Positions 55,490 through 63,980 of a stretch of DNA of 64,000 nt are shown here, one piece after another; positions within the stretch are counted from its first letter, which is position 1; each line of letters opens with the position of its first letter. The stretch is from an uncultured Rhodospirillales bacterium (GTDB lineage Bacteria > Pseudomonadota > Alphaproteobacteria > ATCC43930 > CGMCC-115725). The position numbers were made by a program, and so were the translations under genes. Location of the stretch: NCBI GenBank assembly GCA_903822185.1, contig CAIJOA010000026.1, positions 27,827 through 91,826 on the forward strand. Direction: 5' to 3'. A model generated the notes under the pieces. It saw only the letters and a program-made list of their open reading frames with translations. It searched no databases and was not told the origin of the DNA.

Positions 55490-56602
55490 TCAAGCCTTAA
55501 TCACGCCGAGTTCGGCCCATTTCTTACTGAGCGATTCGTAGCCTGTCGCGGTCACCCGCACCGGCTCGCCGCACAGCAGATAGCCTGTCTCGGGCAAATA
55601 CTGGTTCGGATGAACGACGAAGATCATGTCTTCTTCAAGCACCGTGTTGTTGTCGGTACCGATATCGCCGGGCGCGATCGATCCCGCGCCCATGCCGTGG
55701 CCGCGCCGATTCATGTAGGGCGGCCGGTTGTATTTTTCGTAGCCGGCTTCGGTCAGCACCACATCGACTGCGCCGGCAACCTCGGCAACCGTGACGCCGG
55801 GGCGAATCTTCTCGATCCCCGCGCTCATCGCCCGCACCACCAGCTTGTATTTTTCCTGTAGCACATCCGAGGGCGTGCCGACCGAGGCGCTGCGGCATAT
55901 CTGCCCGAATTGGCCGTCATAGGCCGGGGTCGATTCCGCGACGATGACGTCGCCGCGTTCCAGCGGCCGGTTGCTCGACGCGCCGACGCCTTGTTGGTGC
56001 GGCCCGCCGCTGAGCATCAGGAAGTTGTCGTTCGCGCCGAGGCCCTTGGCGAAAAGATTCATCTCGACCGCGAGATCGCATTCGCGCATCCCGGCGCGGC
56101 TGAAGGCGAGCATATGCTCATGCGTCTGTTCGGCGATGGCGACGGCCTTGCGGGCGTTCTCGATCTCCTCGTCCGTCTTCGGCGCCGTGACTTCATTGAT
56201 CGCATCGTCGAACGGCACCGCGTCCTTGCCGACGATATCGATCAGCCGGACGGCCAGGTCATGCGGCATCAGACCAAGGCCGGTGATCGCAATCCGGCCC
56301 GGCGCGCGCTGGCGCAGCAATTCGGCGAGCGAGGCGGCGAGATCGTCGGTCGCGGTGAGCGGTACCTCGGGACGCCGCAGCGCCGCGCGCTCGGCATCGT
56401 AGGCCGGGGTGATGATCAGCCGCTGGGTGCCATCGGCACGGATCGCGATCGCGCTCTCGCGCAACGCGCGGTAGCCCATGAGATGCGCCGCCAGATTGAT
56501 CCGGGCCAGATGATGCTTGGCGTTCGAAAACGCGACGAGGGTATCAACCCGGTCCGCCGCCATGCGGCGCAACACACGCTGAATTCGTTCTGCCCGATTC
56601 AT
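55490..56602 (-). CDS. M24-family hydrolase with divergent metal site
   Basis: This 370-residue creatinase/aminopeptidase P fold protein has the N-terminal domain at residues 1-140 and the pita-bread domain after TDEEIENARKAVAIAEQTHEHM. Of the five canonical metal ligands I see His in RRGHGMGAG and the final Glu in GEPVRVTATGYESL. The Asp pair is replaced (ESTPAYDGQFGQICRS) and the fourth ligand position reads VVHPNQYLP. A creatinase- or ectoine-hydrolase-like amidohydrolase is more likely than a peptidase. The start at 56602 has AGGAGTCGAGGG before it. Confidence 0.82.
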   Translation of the reverse strand: MNRAERIQRVLRRMAADRVDTLVAFSNAKHHLARINLAAHLMGYRALRESAIAIRADGTQRLIITPAYDAERAALRRPEVPLTATDDLAASLAELLRQRAPGRIAITGLGLMPHDLAVRLIDIVGKDAVPFDDAINEVTAPKTDEEIENARKAVAIAEQTHEHMLAFSRAGMRECDLAVEMNLFAKGLGANDNFLMLSGGPHQQGVGASSNRPLERGDVIVAESTPAYDGQFGQICRSASVGTPSDVLQEKYKLVVRAMSAGIEKIRPGVTVAEVAGAVDVVLTEAGYEKYNRPPYMNRRGHGMGAGSIAPGDIGTDNNTVLEEDMIFVVHPNQYLPETGYLLCGEPVRVTATGYESLSKKWAELGVIKA

Positions 56603-56861
56603 CCCTCGACTCCTTTTTGATGCCCGCCCTGAGCGCGCTCGACCCGACTTTACCCGTAACAAGCCGCCGAGGACCGTCCTTGTCAATAAACTGAAACAGC
56701 ACGACCGCTCCCGTTTGAGGCTTTGATAGGCCACGAAAGTATCCGTCTGCAAAATCACCGGCACGAATACTTCATCGAACTGTCACGGCCTGTCTTTAAC
56801 CTTTCGGTCATCGCAGTCGCGAATAGCGGTCATATTTGCATGACCGGTGACAAGGGTAGGC

Positions 56862-57521
56862 ATGGCAGCAGAACTCGACGAGATCACCGTAAAAAAGGCC
56901 TACGCGCGTTGGGCCCCCGTTTATGACATCGTCTTCGGCGCGGTGTTCGATCAAGGGCGGCGAGCCGCCATCGCAGCGGCCGAACGAATCGGCGGCCGCA
57001 TTCTCGAAGTCGGGGTCGGCACCGGGATTTCGCTGCCGGGCTATTCCGCCACCAACCATATCGTCGGCATCGACTTGTCCGAGCCCATGCTGCGCAAGGC
57101 CCAGGCGCGTGTCGCCGAGTTGTCGCTGCGCAATGTCGTGCGGCTGGAAGTGATGGATGCCGAGCATCTGTCGTTCGAAGACGACTCCTTCGACGTCGTC
57201 GCCGCGCATCACGTCGTTTCCACCTGCCCCCATCCCGAAGCCGCGCTGGACGAATTCGCGCGCGTCACCCGGCCGGGCGGCGAAATCATCTTGATCAGCC
57301 GCGTCGGCGCCGAAGCCGGCCCGCGGCGCGTCGCCGAGGAAATGCTGCAGCCGATCGTGCGGCGGCTCGGCTGGCGTTCGGAATTTCCCTGGGACCGGTT
57401 CACCCATTGGATCGCAGGACGCACCGACATCCATTTGATCGAACGGCGCCCCGTGCCGCCCTTCGGTCACTTCTCGCTGGTTCGATTCGGCAAGGCCGCG
57501 GTCGCGGCGGCAGCGCAATAA
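56862..57521 (+). CDS. pmtA: Phosphatidylethanolamine N-methyltransferase (PmtA type)
   Basis: PmtA methylates phosphatidylethanolamine three times to phosphatidylcholine using S-adenosylmethionine at the inner membrane. The 219-residue protein opens with VKKAYARWAPVYDIVFGAVFDQGRRAA and the SAM loop ILEVGVGTGISLPGY, both typical of the Rhodobacter-type PmtA, followed by IDLSEPMLRKAQARV. I use the ATG at 56862 (AAGGGTAGG upstream) over the GTG at 56847. It is followed 46 bp later by a conserved membrane protein gene. Confidence 0.85.
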   Translation: MAAELDEITVKKAYARWAPVYDIVFGAVFDQGRRAAIAAAERIGGRILEVGVGTGISLPGYSATNHIVGIDLSEPMLRKAQARVAELSLRNVVRLEVMDAEHLSFEDDSFDVVAAHHVVSTCPHPEAALDEFARVTRPGGEIILISRVGAEAGPRRVAEEMLQPIVRRLGWRSEFPWDRFTHWIAGRTDIHLIERRPVPPFGHFSLVRFGKAAVAAAAQ

Positions 57522-57567
57522 CATCGGCGGTCCAGAGGGGCCGCCGATCGCATAAGGAGATCCATCC

Positions 57568-58191
57568 ATGAGTGGCTTTCTCGACACGCTTCGCACGCAG
57601 CGTTGGGACGATCATCGCTATTATCATCACAGCATGATCAACCAGTCGCTGCATCTGCTGAGCGCGACAAGTTTCTGCTGCGCCTATGTCCTGATGTTCT
57701 GGGATCCGTGGATGGCAGCGCTGATCGGATGGATGATCTCGATGACCAGCCGCCAATGCGGGCATTTCTTCTTCGAGCCGAAAGGCTATGACGCGGTCAA
57801 CCAGGCGACCCACGAATACAAGGAAGAGATCAAGGTCGGCTACAATCTGCGCCGCAAAGTCGTGCTGATGACGATCTGGGCCTTGTCGCCGATGGTGCTT
57901 TATGTCGAGCCGACGCTGTTCGGCATTTTCACGCCTTATCAGGGCGCCGCCGAGTTCATTCGCCGTGTCGGTCAGATCTGGCTGGTCATCGGCATCGGCG
58001 GGTTGGCCTTCCGCACCATCCATCTCTTCTTCATCAAGGACGTGATGAACGGTCTGGCCTGGGCGACGAAGATCCTCACCGACCCGTTCCACGACATCAT
58101 GCTGTATTACAAAGCGCCGTTCTATCTGATGCAGGGCATCTGGATGGACGAGATGTTGATGGAAGAAATGGCGCTCGACCAGCACGGTTGA
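57568..58191 (+). CDS. Conserved polytopic membrane protein with QCGHFFFEP motif
   Basis: This 207-residue protein begins MSGFLDTLRTQRWDDHRYYHHS. It has four to five hydrophobic helices (about residues 31-60, 92-115, 135-155). The histidine-containing loop SRQCGHFFFEPKGYD and NQATHEYKEEIKVGYNLRRK recall Mpo1/DUF962 or fatty-acid-hydroxylase-like membrane enzymes. I cannot name it with confidence. The AAGGAG at 57556-57561 marks the start. Its position right after pmtA suggests a lipid role, which is inference. Confidence 0.8.
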   Translation: MSGFLDTLRTQRWDDHRYYHHSMINQSLHLLSATSFCCAYVLMFWDPWMAALIGWMISMTSRQCGHFFFEPKGYDAVNQATHEYKEEIKVGYNLRRKVVLMTIWALSPMVLYVEPTLFGIFTPYQGAAEFIRRVGQIWLVIGIGGLAFRTIHLFFIKDVMNGLAWATKILTDPFHDIMLYYKAPFYLMQGIWMDEMLMEEMALDQHG

Positions 58192-58232
58192 GCGTCGCAT
58201 CGGCCTCTGTTTTTTAGAACGACACTTTTGTC

Positions 58233-59918
58233 TTACGACCGCCGCGATCCGAACCGATGAGCCAGCATCTCGCGCAGGATTCGGCGTTTGATCGTCTTGT
58301 TGGTCGCCAGCGGATTGTTCCACCACCAGCCGGCCTTCTGCATCGCCTCGCCCGCCGCGACGAAGCGGTCGGCGACGGCGTCGAAATCGCCCTCGGTGTA
58401 GTTGAGACTGAAGATCAGCCGGCCGGTTCCGACCCAACTGAGGCCCAACCCGGCCTCGCGCAGGTAATATTGGAACATCCAGTTATAGGCCGACGGCCGC
58501 GTGTAATAGATCATCCAGATCGACGAGAGATTGGCGACCTGCACCGGCAGGTCCAGCGCATCGAGCCGCGCATTGAGTGCGGCGGCGCGGCGGTTCCAGG
58601 TCGCGTCGAGATCGGTATAAAGCCGGCTGATCGCCGGGTCTTCGAGGGCACGCAGAAACTCGTTCATCGCCGCCATGACATAAGGATGCGAATTGAACGT
58701 GCCGCGCGCGAAGCAGATATCGGCGGGCCGGTCGTCGCGGAAGCGCTTCATGAAAGCGGTGCGGCCGCAGACGACGCCGACCGGCAATCCGCCGCCGAGC
58801 GTCTTGCCGTAGGTCACCATATCGGCGCGAACGCCGAAATAGTCTTGCGCCCCGCCGGGGGCCAAGCGAAAGCCGACAAAAACCTCGTCGAAAATCAGCA
58901 CGATGCCGCGCTCGGTACAGATCGCGCGCAACTGCGCCAGCCAGGCGGCGTAAGCCACGCGATCGAAATGCGCCTTGCGGCCGCTATCGACGAGCGTCGA
59001 GTCGGAGGGCGCAGCGCCGTTCGGATGCAGCGCCTGCAGCGGATTGATCAGCACACAAGCGATGTCGCGGCGCGTGCGCAGGACGCGCAGCGAGTCCTCA
59101 GACATCTCTTTCAGCGTATAGGTTTCGCGCGCCGTCTGGGGATTGCCCGGACCCGGCTGCACGTCGCCCCACCAGCCGTGATAAGCGCCGCAGAACCGCA
59201 CCAGATGCGAGCGTTTGGTGTGATAACGCGCCAGCCGCACCGCCTGCATCACCGCTTCGGTGCCGGACATATGGAACGAGACTTCATCCATGCCCGAGAG
59301 CCGCGCCAGGCGCTGCACATTATCGGCGACGACCGGATGATAAAAGCCGAGCAGCGGGCCGAGATCGCGCGCGCGTATCTGCGCCCGCTCGATACAGCCC
59401 TTGTAGAAATCGTTGCCGAAGAGATTGACGCCGTACGATCCCGTAAGATCGTAGAAGCTGTTGCCGTCGAGGTCCGTCGTGGTGACGCCCGCCGACGAGT
59501 CGAGAAACGCACCGACCGGCAGACGACGGCGGACATAGCCACTGAACTGGAACGGGACGCGGTACGCTTCGGTGAATTGCAGATCCGAGATCATGCCGGT
59601 CGCCTCGGCCGTCAGGGCCAGCGTCTTCGCGTAGCGCGTGCGATAGAGCGCGGCGAGACGTTCGAAATCGGCGCGGCGTTCGCCGGCGACCGCATCGGGT
59701 GCGCCATCGGCGGCGAAGAAGCGGTCACCGTCATACTGGTAGAACGGCACCAGCGATGCCATCCGTCGCGCCATGCGCGCATGCCCGGTGAGGGACGGAT
59801 GTTTCGCCTTCGACAATTGCAGGCGGGATTTCAACATTGCGGTCGGTGCCGCCAAGGCGAACACACCGAGCGCATACAGCGCGGCAGTCGGGAATACAGG
59901 CTCCATCACCGCTGTCAT
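58233..59918 (-). CDS. Class-III PLP aminotransferase with membrane anchor (GSA-aminomutase-like)
   Basis: This 561-residue fold-type-I enzyme resembles glutamate-1-semialdehyde aminomutase and other class-III aminotransferases. Motifs are FHMSGTEAVMQAVRLAR, GAYHGWW, IFDEVFVGFR (PLP-binding Asp) and the Schiff-base Lys in YGKTLGGGLP. An extra N-terminal region of about 150 residues has a hydrophobic helix (ALYALGVFALAAPTAML), so it should sit at the membrane. It is not hemL in context. Its start lies only 23 bp from that of the divergent Psd-like gene, hinting at a shared lipid pathway. The start Met is uncertain. Confidence 0.83.
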   Translation of the reverse strand: MTAVMEPVFPTAALYALGVFALAAPTAMLKSRLQLSKAKHPSLTGHARMARRMASLVPFYQYDGDRFFAADGAPDAVAGERRADFERLAALYRTRYAKTLALTAEATGMISDLQFTEAYRVPFQFSGYVRRRLPVGAFLDSSAGVTTTDLDGNSFYDLTGSYGVNLFGNDFYKGCIERAQIRARDLGPLLGFYHPVVADNVQRLARLSGMDEVSFHMSGTEAVMQAVRLARYHTKRSHLVRFCGAYHGWWGDVQPGPGNPQTARETYTLKEMSEDSLRVLRTRRDIACVLINPLQALHPNGAAPSDSTLVDSGRKAHFDRVAYAAWLAQLRAICTERGIVLIFDEVFVGFRLAPGGAQDYFGVRADMVTYGKTLGGGLPVGVVCGRTAFMKRFRDDRPADICFARGTFNSHPYVMAAMNEFLRALEDPAISRLYTDLDATWNRRAAALNARLDALDLPVQVANLSSIWMIYYTRPSAYNWMFQYYLREAGLGLSWVGTGRLIFSLNYTEGDFDAVADRFVAAGEAMQKAGWWWNNPLATNKTIKRRILREMLAHRFGSRRS

Positions 59919-59941
59919 TACGCGATGATCTTTACAGGGAT

Positions 59942-60859
59942 ATGACAATAGCAACCGCACTCGGACGATTTTTCGCTCAGGAAGACGTGAACTTCCTGCT
60001 GACCAACCGCATCCCGCGCGAACTCTCCACGCGATTGATGGGATGGTTCAGCCGAATCGAGAATCCTTTTGTCGCACGCCTCTCCATCGCACTGTGGCGA
60101 TCCTTCGCCGATCTCGATTTGAGCGAAGCGCGCGAGCAGCGGTTCAAAAGTCTTCATGCCTGTTTTACCCGTGAACTGAAGCCGGGCGCGCGGACGGTCA
60201 ATGCCGACCCAGAGGTCATGACCAGCCCCAGCGACGCCATCGTCGGCGCCTCGGGACGGATCGACGGCGACACGCTGATCCAGGCGAAGGGATTTCCCTA
60301 TCAGCTACAAGATCTTCTGCCACAGCGCGATCTGGTCAACCTCTATCGCGACGGGACCTATGTCACGCTGCGCCTGACCGCTAGCATGTATCACCGCTTT
60401 CATGCGCCCTACGACTGCACGGCAACGCACATCACCTACATTTCTGGCGACACCTGGAACGTCAATCCGATCGCACTCAAGCGCGTCGAAAAGCTGTTCT
60501 GCAAGAACGAGCGCGCCGTCATTCGGACGGTTCTTTCGACAGGATCGATCATCACCCTTGTTCCGGTCGCCGCGATCCTGGTGGCGAGCATCCGGCTGCG
60601 TTTCCTCGACGTCTTGTTGTCGATGAAATACCGCGGCGCGACGGAAATTCCCTGCAATGCCTCGTTCGGCAAAGGCGAGGAGATGGGATGGTTCGAGCAC
60701 GGCTCGACCATCATCGTCTTTGCACCGAAGGGTTTCGTACTATGCGACAGCGTATGCGAGGGTCAGATCATCCGCATGGGGCAACCGCTAATCCGATTGC
60801 CTGAGACAGACTATTCTGTAGCAGACGCCGGTTCGCAGTCGTTGGCGCGCATGATGTGA
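59942..60859 (+). CDS. psd: Phosphatidylserine decarboxylase-like proenzyme
   Basis: This 305-residue protein is of the E. coli Psd type. It has the catalytic Asp in SPSDAIVG and His in YHRFHAPYD. The self-cleavage motif is GST in WFEHGSTIIVFAPKG (residues about 252-266), which would give a short pyruvoyl alpha chain. E. coli has LGST, so the residue before Gly differs. Psd converts phosphatidylserine to phosphatidylethanolamine, the substrate of PmtA encoded 3 kb away. No pssA is present here. It overlaps the convergent glycosyltransferase gene by 49 bp. Starts other than 59942 are possible (GTG at about 59987). Confidence 0.85.
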   Translation: MTIATALGRFFAQEDVNFLLTNRIPRELSTRLMGWFSRIENPFVARLSIALWRSFADLDLSEAREQRFKSLHACFTRELKPGARTVNADPEVMTSPSDAIVGASGRIDGDTLIQAKGFPYQLQDLLPQRDLVNLYRDGTYVTLRLTASMYHRFHAPYDCTATHITYISGDTWNVNPIALKRVEKLFCKNERAVIRTVLSTGSIITLVPVAAILVASIRLRFLDVLLSMKYRGATEIPCNASFGKGEEMGWFEHGSTIIVFAPKGFVLCDSVCEGQIIRMGQPLIRLPETDYSVADAGSQSLARMM

Positions 60860-61836
60860 CCGAGAAACTGTGCCGTGGCGTCCTGCCACGAGAAGGTCAG
60901 CGCATGGCCCCGGCACACATCCGGTGAAATCGTCATGGCGTTTTCGACGGCCTCGGCAAGGTTTTCCTTCATGCTGCCGGCGCTGCTTTCGCCGATAACA
61001 TCGAGCGGTCCCGTCACCGGAAAAGCCGCGACAGGCAAGCCGCTGGCCATCGCTTCCAGCAGCACGAGGCCGAATGTTTCGGAAAGACTGGGGAAGACGA
61101 ACACATCGGCGGCGGCATAAAACGCGGCCAGCGTCTCGTCATCGACATAGCCGGTATAATGGACGTCAGGATATTTCTCGCGCAGCCGCCTAAGACTGGG
61201 GCCAGCGCCGACGACGTATTTCGTGCCCGACAACTTCAGATCGAGAAACGCCTCGATATTCTTTTCCGGCGCGACGCGGCCGGCATAGAGATAAATCGGC
61301 CGCTTGCCCTCCAGCGTGATCTTGTCGTGGGGGCGAAACAGATTGCCATCGACGCCACGCGACCAGGAGGCGAGCCGGCGGAAACGCTGCGCGGCAAGAC
61401 GCTGCTCCATCGTTTCCGTGGGCACCATCACCGCCTGCGACGGCGCGTGAAAGCGCCGCAGCAAGGAATAAGCGATCCCCCGCGTGCCGGGAATCCGCTG
61501 CGACAGATATTCCGGAAAACAGGTGTGATAGGCCGTCGTGAAGCGGATGCCGTGCCGCAGGCAATAACGCCGCGCCGCCACGCCCAGCGGTCCTTCGGTC
61601 ACGATATGAACCGCGTCGAACGAGGCCGCCGCCATCCGCCGTGCGACCTCGCGGCCGGGAAACAACGCGAGCGGAATTTCGGGATAGGTCGGGCACGGCA
61701 TGCAGCGGAAGCCATCCGGCGCAATCACCTCGGTGCGATGGCCGAAGATTTCCAGACCGCGAATGGTCTCTTGCAAGGTACGGACGACGCCGTTCACTTG
61801 CGGCGGCCAGGCGTCTGTGACGATGAGAATCTTCAT
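60811..61836 (-). CDS. GT4-family glycosyltransferase (Agt/MgtA-like, probable glycolipid synthase)
   Basis: This 341-residue GT-B enzyme has the N-terminal VTDAWPPQVNGVVRTLQETI, the acceptor-side TAYHTCFPEYLSQR and the donor-site GRVAPEKNIEAFL. The EX7E motif is in PSLSETFGLVLLEAMASGLPVAAF. It resembles alpha-mannosyltransferases and the Agrobacterium processive glycolipid synthase Agt, which builds glycosyl-diacylglycerols under phosphate limitation. PHO-box-like half-sites lie 25-53 bp upstream, and TGAGG precedes the ATG. Confidence 0.85.
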   Translation of the reverse strand: MKILIVTDAWPPQVNGVVRTLQETIRGLEIFGHRTEVIAPDGFRCMPCPTYPEIPLALFPGREVARRMAAASFDAVHIVTEGPLGVAARRYCLRHGIRFTTAYHTCFPEYLSQRIPGTRGIAYSLLRRFHAPSQAVMVPTETMEQRLAAQRFRRLASWSRGVDGNLFRPHDKITLEGKRPIYLYAGRVAPEKNIEAFLDLKLSGTKYVVGAGPSLRRLREKYPDVHYTGYVDDETLAAFYAAADVFVFPSLSETFGLVLLEAMASGLPVAAFPVTGPLDVIGESSAGSMKENLAEAVENAMTISPDVCRGHALTFSWQDATAQFLGHIMRANDCEPASATE

Positions 61837-61860
61837 GCGGCCTCACACGCTCGATTGCGT

Positions 61861-61889
61861 GTGACAGTGATAACGCCGGCCGATGACAG
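61861..61889 (-). promoter_or_regulatory. PHO-box-like half-sites upstream of the GT4 gene
   Basis: On the minus strand CTGTCAT (61889-61883) and CTGTCAC (61867-61861) are in direct orientation exactly 22 bp apart, two 11-bp PhoB periods, the same arrangement as the strong units upstream of pstS. They end 24 bp before the GT4 start codon. Confidence 0.5.
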
Positions 61890-61963
61890 ATTGATGGCGG
61901 GCACGCCCCATCTCGATCCGCCTTTACCGCGCTGCATATTGACAGAACGGCCGCCATGCTCTT

Positions 61964-63025
61964 TTGAAGCTGCATAAAGAAAAGCATCCTTTAGGGGGGG
62001 CGACGAAGCCGTGGCTCGTCCTGGCATTGGCTCTATGTCTCGCGATCGTCGCGATCACGGCACAGGCGCAGCAGCAACCGCTCAACATCCGCATCGGGCA
62101 TGTCGCCGTCCCGACCCATCTGACGCCGATCCTGTTCGAGAAACATGAGTTACTTAAGCACTATGGCCAGACCTATACGGTCGAGCCGCAGCGTTTCAGC
62201 AGCAGCGCGACGCAGATAACGGCGCTGGCCTCGGGCCAGACCGACATCGTCGGCCTCGCCCCGAACTCGCTGGGCGCGGCGATCCAGAACGCGCATATCG
62301 ACGATATCCGCGTCATCGGCGACATCTATCAGGACGGCGTCGAAGGTTATTACACAGCGAATTATCTCGTCCGGAAAGACAGCCCGATCCACACGGTGGA
62401 GGATCTAAAAGGCAAAGTGCTGGCGACGAGCGGCGTCGGCAGCGCCCAGGATACCGGTATCCGCACCATGCTGCGCCGGCACGGCCTCGAAGATAAGCGG
62501 GACTACAATCTGGTCGAGGTTCAGTTCCAGAACATGATCGCGACCTTGCGCGAAGGAAAGGTCGATATCGGCGCCCCGATTCCGCAAGGATATTACACGG
62601 CGATGAAAGAGGGCTTTGCCCGCGTTCTCTTCACCCAGAAGGACGCGCTGGGCGTCACCCAGATGGGCTTCTGGGTCGCGCGCGCACCGTTCCTCGAGAA
62701 GAACCGCGCTGCGCTCAATGACTTCTTCGAAGACGTGGTGCTGTCGCTGCACTGGTTCCTCGACCCGGCGCATCGCGACGAGGTGATCGCGATGACCGCG
62801 CGCTTCAACAAGGACTCGCCCGATTCCTATACCGACTGGATGTTCGGCAAACGCGACTTCTATCGCGATCCACAGGCCCGGCCCAATCTCGATGCGTTGC
62901 AGGCCAACATGCAGCAGGTCAAAGACCTGGGCATGCTGCGCGGCGATGCCTCGATCGACATCAAGAAATACTCCGACCTCAGTTTCGTCGATGAAGCGAC
63001 GAAACGCGTCGGCGTGATGAAATAA
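61964..63025 (+). CDS. ABC transporter substrate-binding protein (NMT1/SsuA-like)
   Basis: This 353-residue periplasmic protein starts at a TTG (MKLHKEKHPLGG) with a signal peptide cleaved near AQA-Q. The mature domain has the NMT1 pattern: QPLNIRIGHVAVPTHLTPILFEKHELLKHYG, ITALASGQTDIVGLAPNSLGAAI and DLKGKVLATSGVGSAQDTGIRTML. These bind small organic ions for SsuC/TauC-type permeases. No permease follows in the window; the next gene is an amidohydrolase. Transport genes may continue beyond 64 kb. Confidence 0.85.
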   Translation: MKLHKEKHPLGGATKPWLVLALALCLAIVAITAQAQQQPLNIRIGHVAVPTHLTPILFEKHELLKHYGQTYTVEPQRFSSSATQITALASGQTDIVGLAPNSLGAAIQNAHIDDIRVIGDIYQDGVEGYYTANYLVRKDSPIHTVEDLKGKVLATSGVGSAQDTGIRTMLRRHGLEDKRDYNLVEVQFQNMIATLREGKVDIGAPIPQGYYTAMKEGFARVLFTQKDALGVTQMGFWVARAPFLEKNRAALNDFFEDVVLSLHWFLDPAHRDEVIAMTARFNKDSPDSYTDWMFGKRDFYRDPQARPNLDALQANMQQVKDLGMLRGDASIDIKKYSDLSFVDEATKRVGVMK

Positions 63026-63056
63026 CCCCCTTCCTCATACATCGTCGGAGAATCTT

Positions 63057-63980
63057 ATGATTATCGATTTCCATACACACGTCTTGTCCCCGGAAAAGCA
63101 GAAGCATCCGCATTGGGAAGGCAAGTCGCCGCAGACGATCGAGAATGTCCTTTTGGCGCAACAGAAAGCCAACATCGACATTTCGGTCATCAGCAACCCG
63201 ATGCACCAGCTGCGCCATATGGATACGGCGCAACAACTCGCCGCCGTCGAAGAACAGAATCGCTATATGGCGAGCCTGCAAAACAAACATGATTCGATCT
63301 ACGCCATCGCCGTGACCGTCGCCCATGGTGGCGACAAGTTTCTGCGCGAATGGGAACGGGCGATCACGCAAGACGGATTGAAGGGCGCGTGGATTCCGGC
63401 GAGCCTGCCCGGCCATTATCCCGACGACGACGAATGCCTGCCGTTCTTCCAACTGGCCGAACAACTGGACGTGCCGGTCGTCATCCATCCGCCCGCCGTC
63501 GGCTTCGGCGAGGAACGGATGAAAGATTATCGCCTCGCCTCAAGCATCGGCCGGCCCGCCGACAACACGCTGTCGATTGCGCGTCTGATCGTGCGCGGCA
63601 TCTTCGAGAAATGCCCCAATCTGAAACTGGTCGGCAGCCATCTGGGCGGCGGCATCTGCGAAGTCATCGGCCGAATGGATTACGCCTATAAGCTGCAGGA
63701 CGAGGCTTACTTCCTGGGCTCGTACAGCCCGATGCTGATCAAACATCCGCCGAGCCACTACTTGAAGAAGATGTATCTCGACACGACTTGCTATCACTGG
63801 CCCGCGGCGCTGTGCGCGTTGAAGACGGTCGGCGCCGATCACATGGTGTTCGGCAGCGACGCTCCGCCTTTGACGGTTCTGAAACAGGAAGCCCTGCAGG
63901 TCGTTAAAGACCTCGAATTGTCCGCCGAAGACGAAAACAAGATTTATTACGAGAACGCACGCAAGCTGCTGAAAATCTGA
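63057..63980 (+). CDS. Amidohydrolase-family protein (ACMSD-like)
   Basis: This 307-residue TIM-barrel metal enzyme has HxH in DFHTHVLSP, a His in VVIHPPAVG, a His in GSHLGGGICE and the catalytic Asp in VFGSDAPP. This is the set used by decarboxylating or hydrolytic amidohydrolases such as ACMSD and gamma-resorcylate decarboxylase. It is encoded 31 bp after the binding-protein gene with a ribosome binding site (CGGAGAA), so the pair probably serves uptake and breakdown of one aromatic or cyclic compound. Confidence 0.88.
   Translation: MIIDFHTHVLSPEKQKHPHWEGKSPQTIENVLLAQQKANIDISVISNPMHQLRHMDTAQQLAAVEEQNRYMASLQNKHDSIYAIAVTVAHGGDKFLREWERAITQDGLKGAWIPASLPGHYPDDDECLPFFQLAEQLDVPVVIHPPAVGFGEERMKDYRLASSIGRPADNTLSIARLIVRGIFEKCPNLKLVGSHLGGGICEVIGRMDYAYKLQDEAYFLGSYSPMLIKHPPSHYLKKMYLDTTCYHWPAALCALKTVGADHMVFGSDAPPLTVLKQEALQVVKDLELSAEDENKIYYENARKLLKI

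Noticed and set aside
56780..56794. CTGTCAC and CTGTC repeats upstream of pmtA, resembling a PHO box
   Set aside because: Half-sites are 10 bp apart rather than 11, and the second is incomplete.
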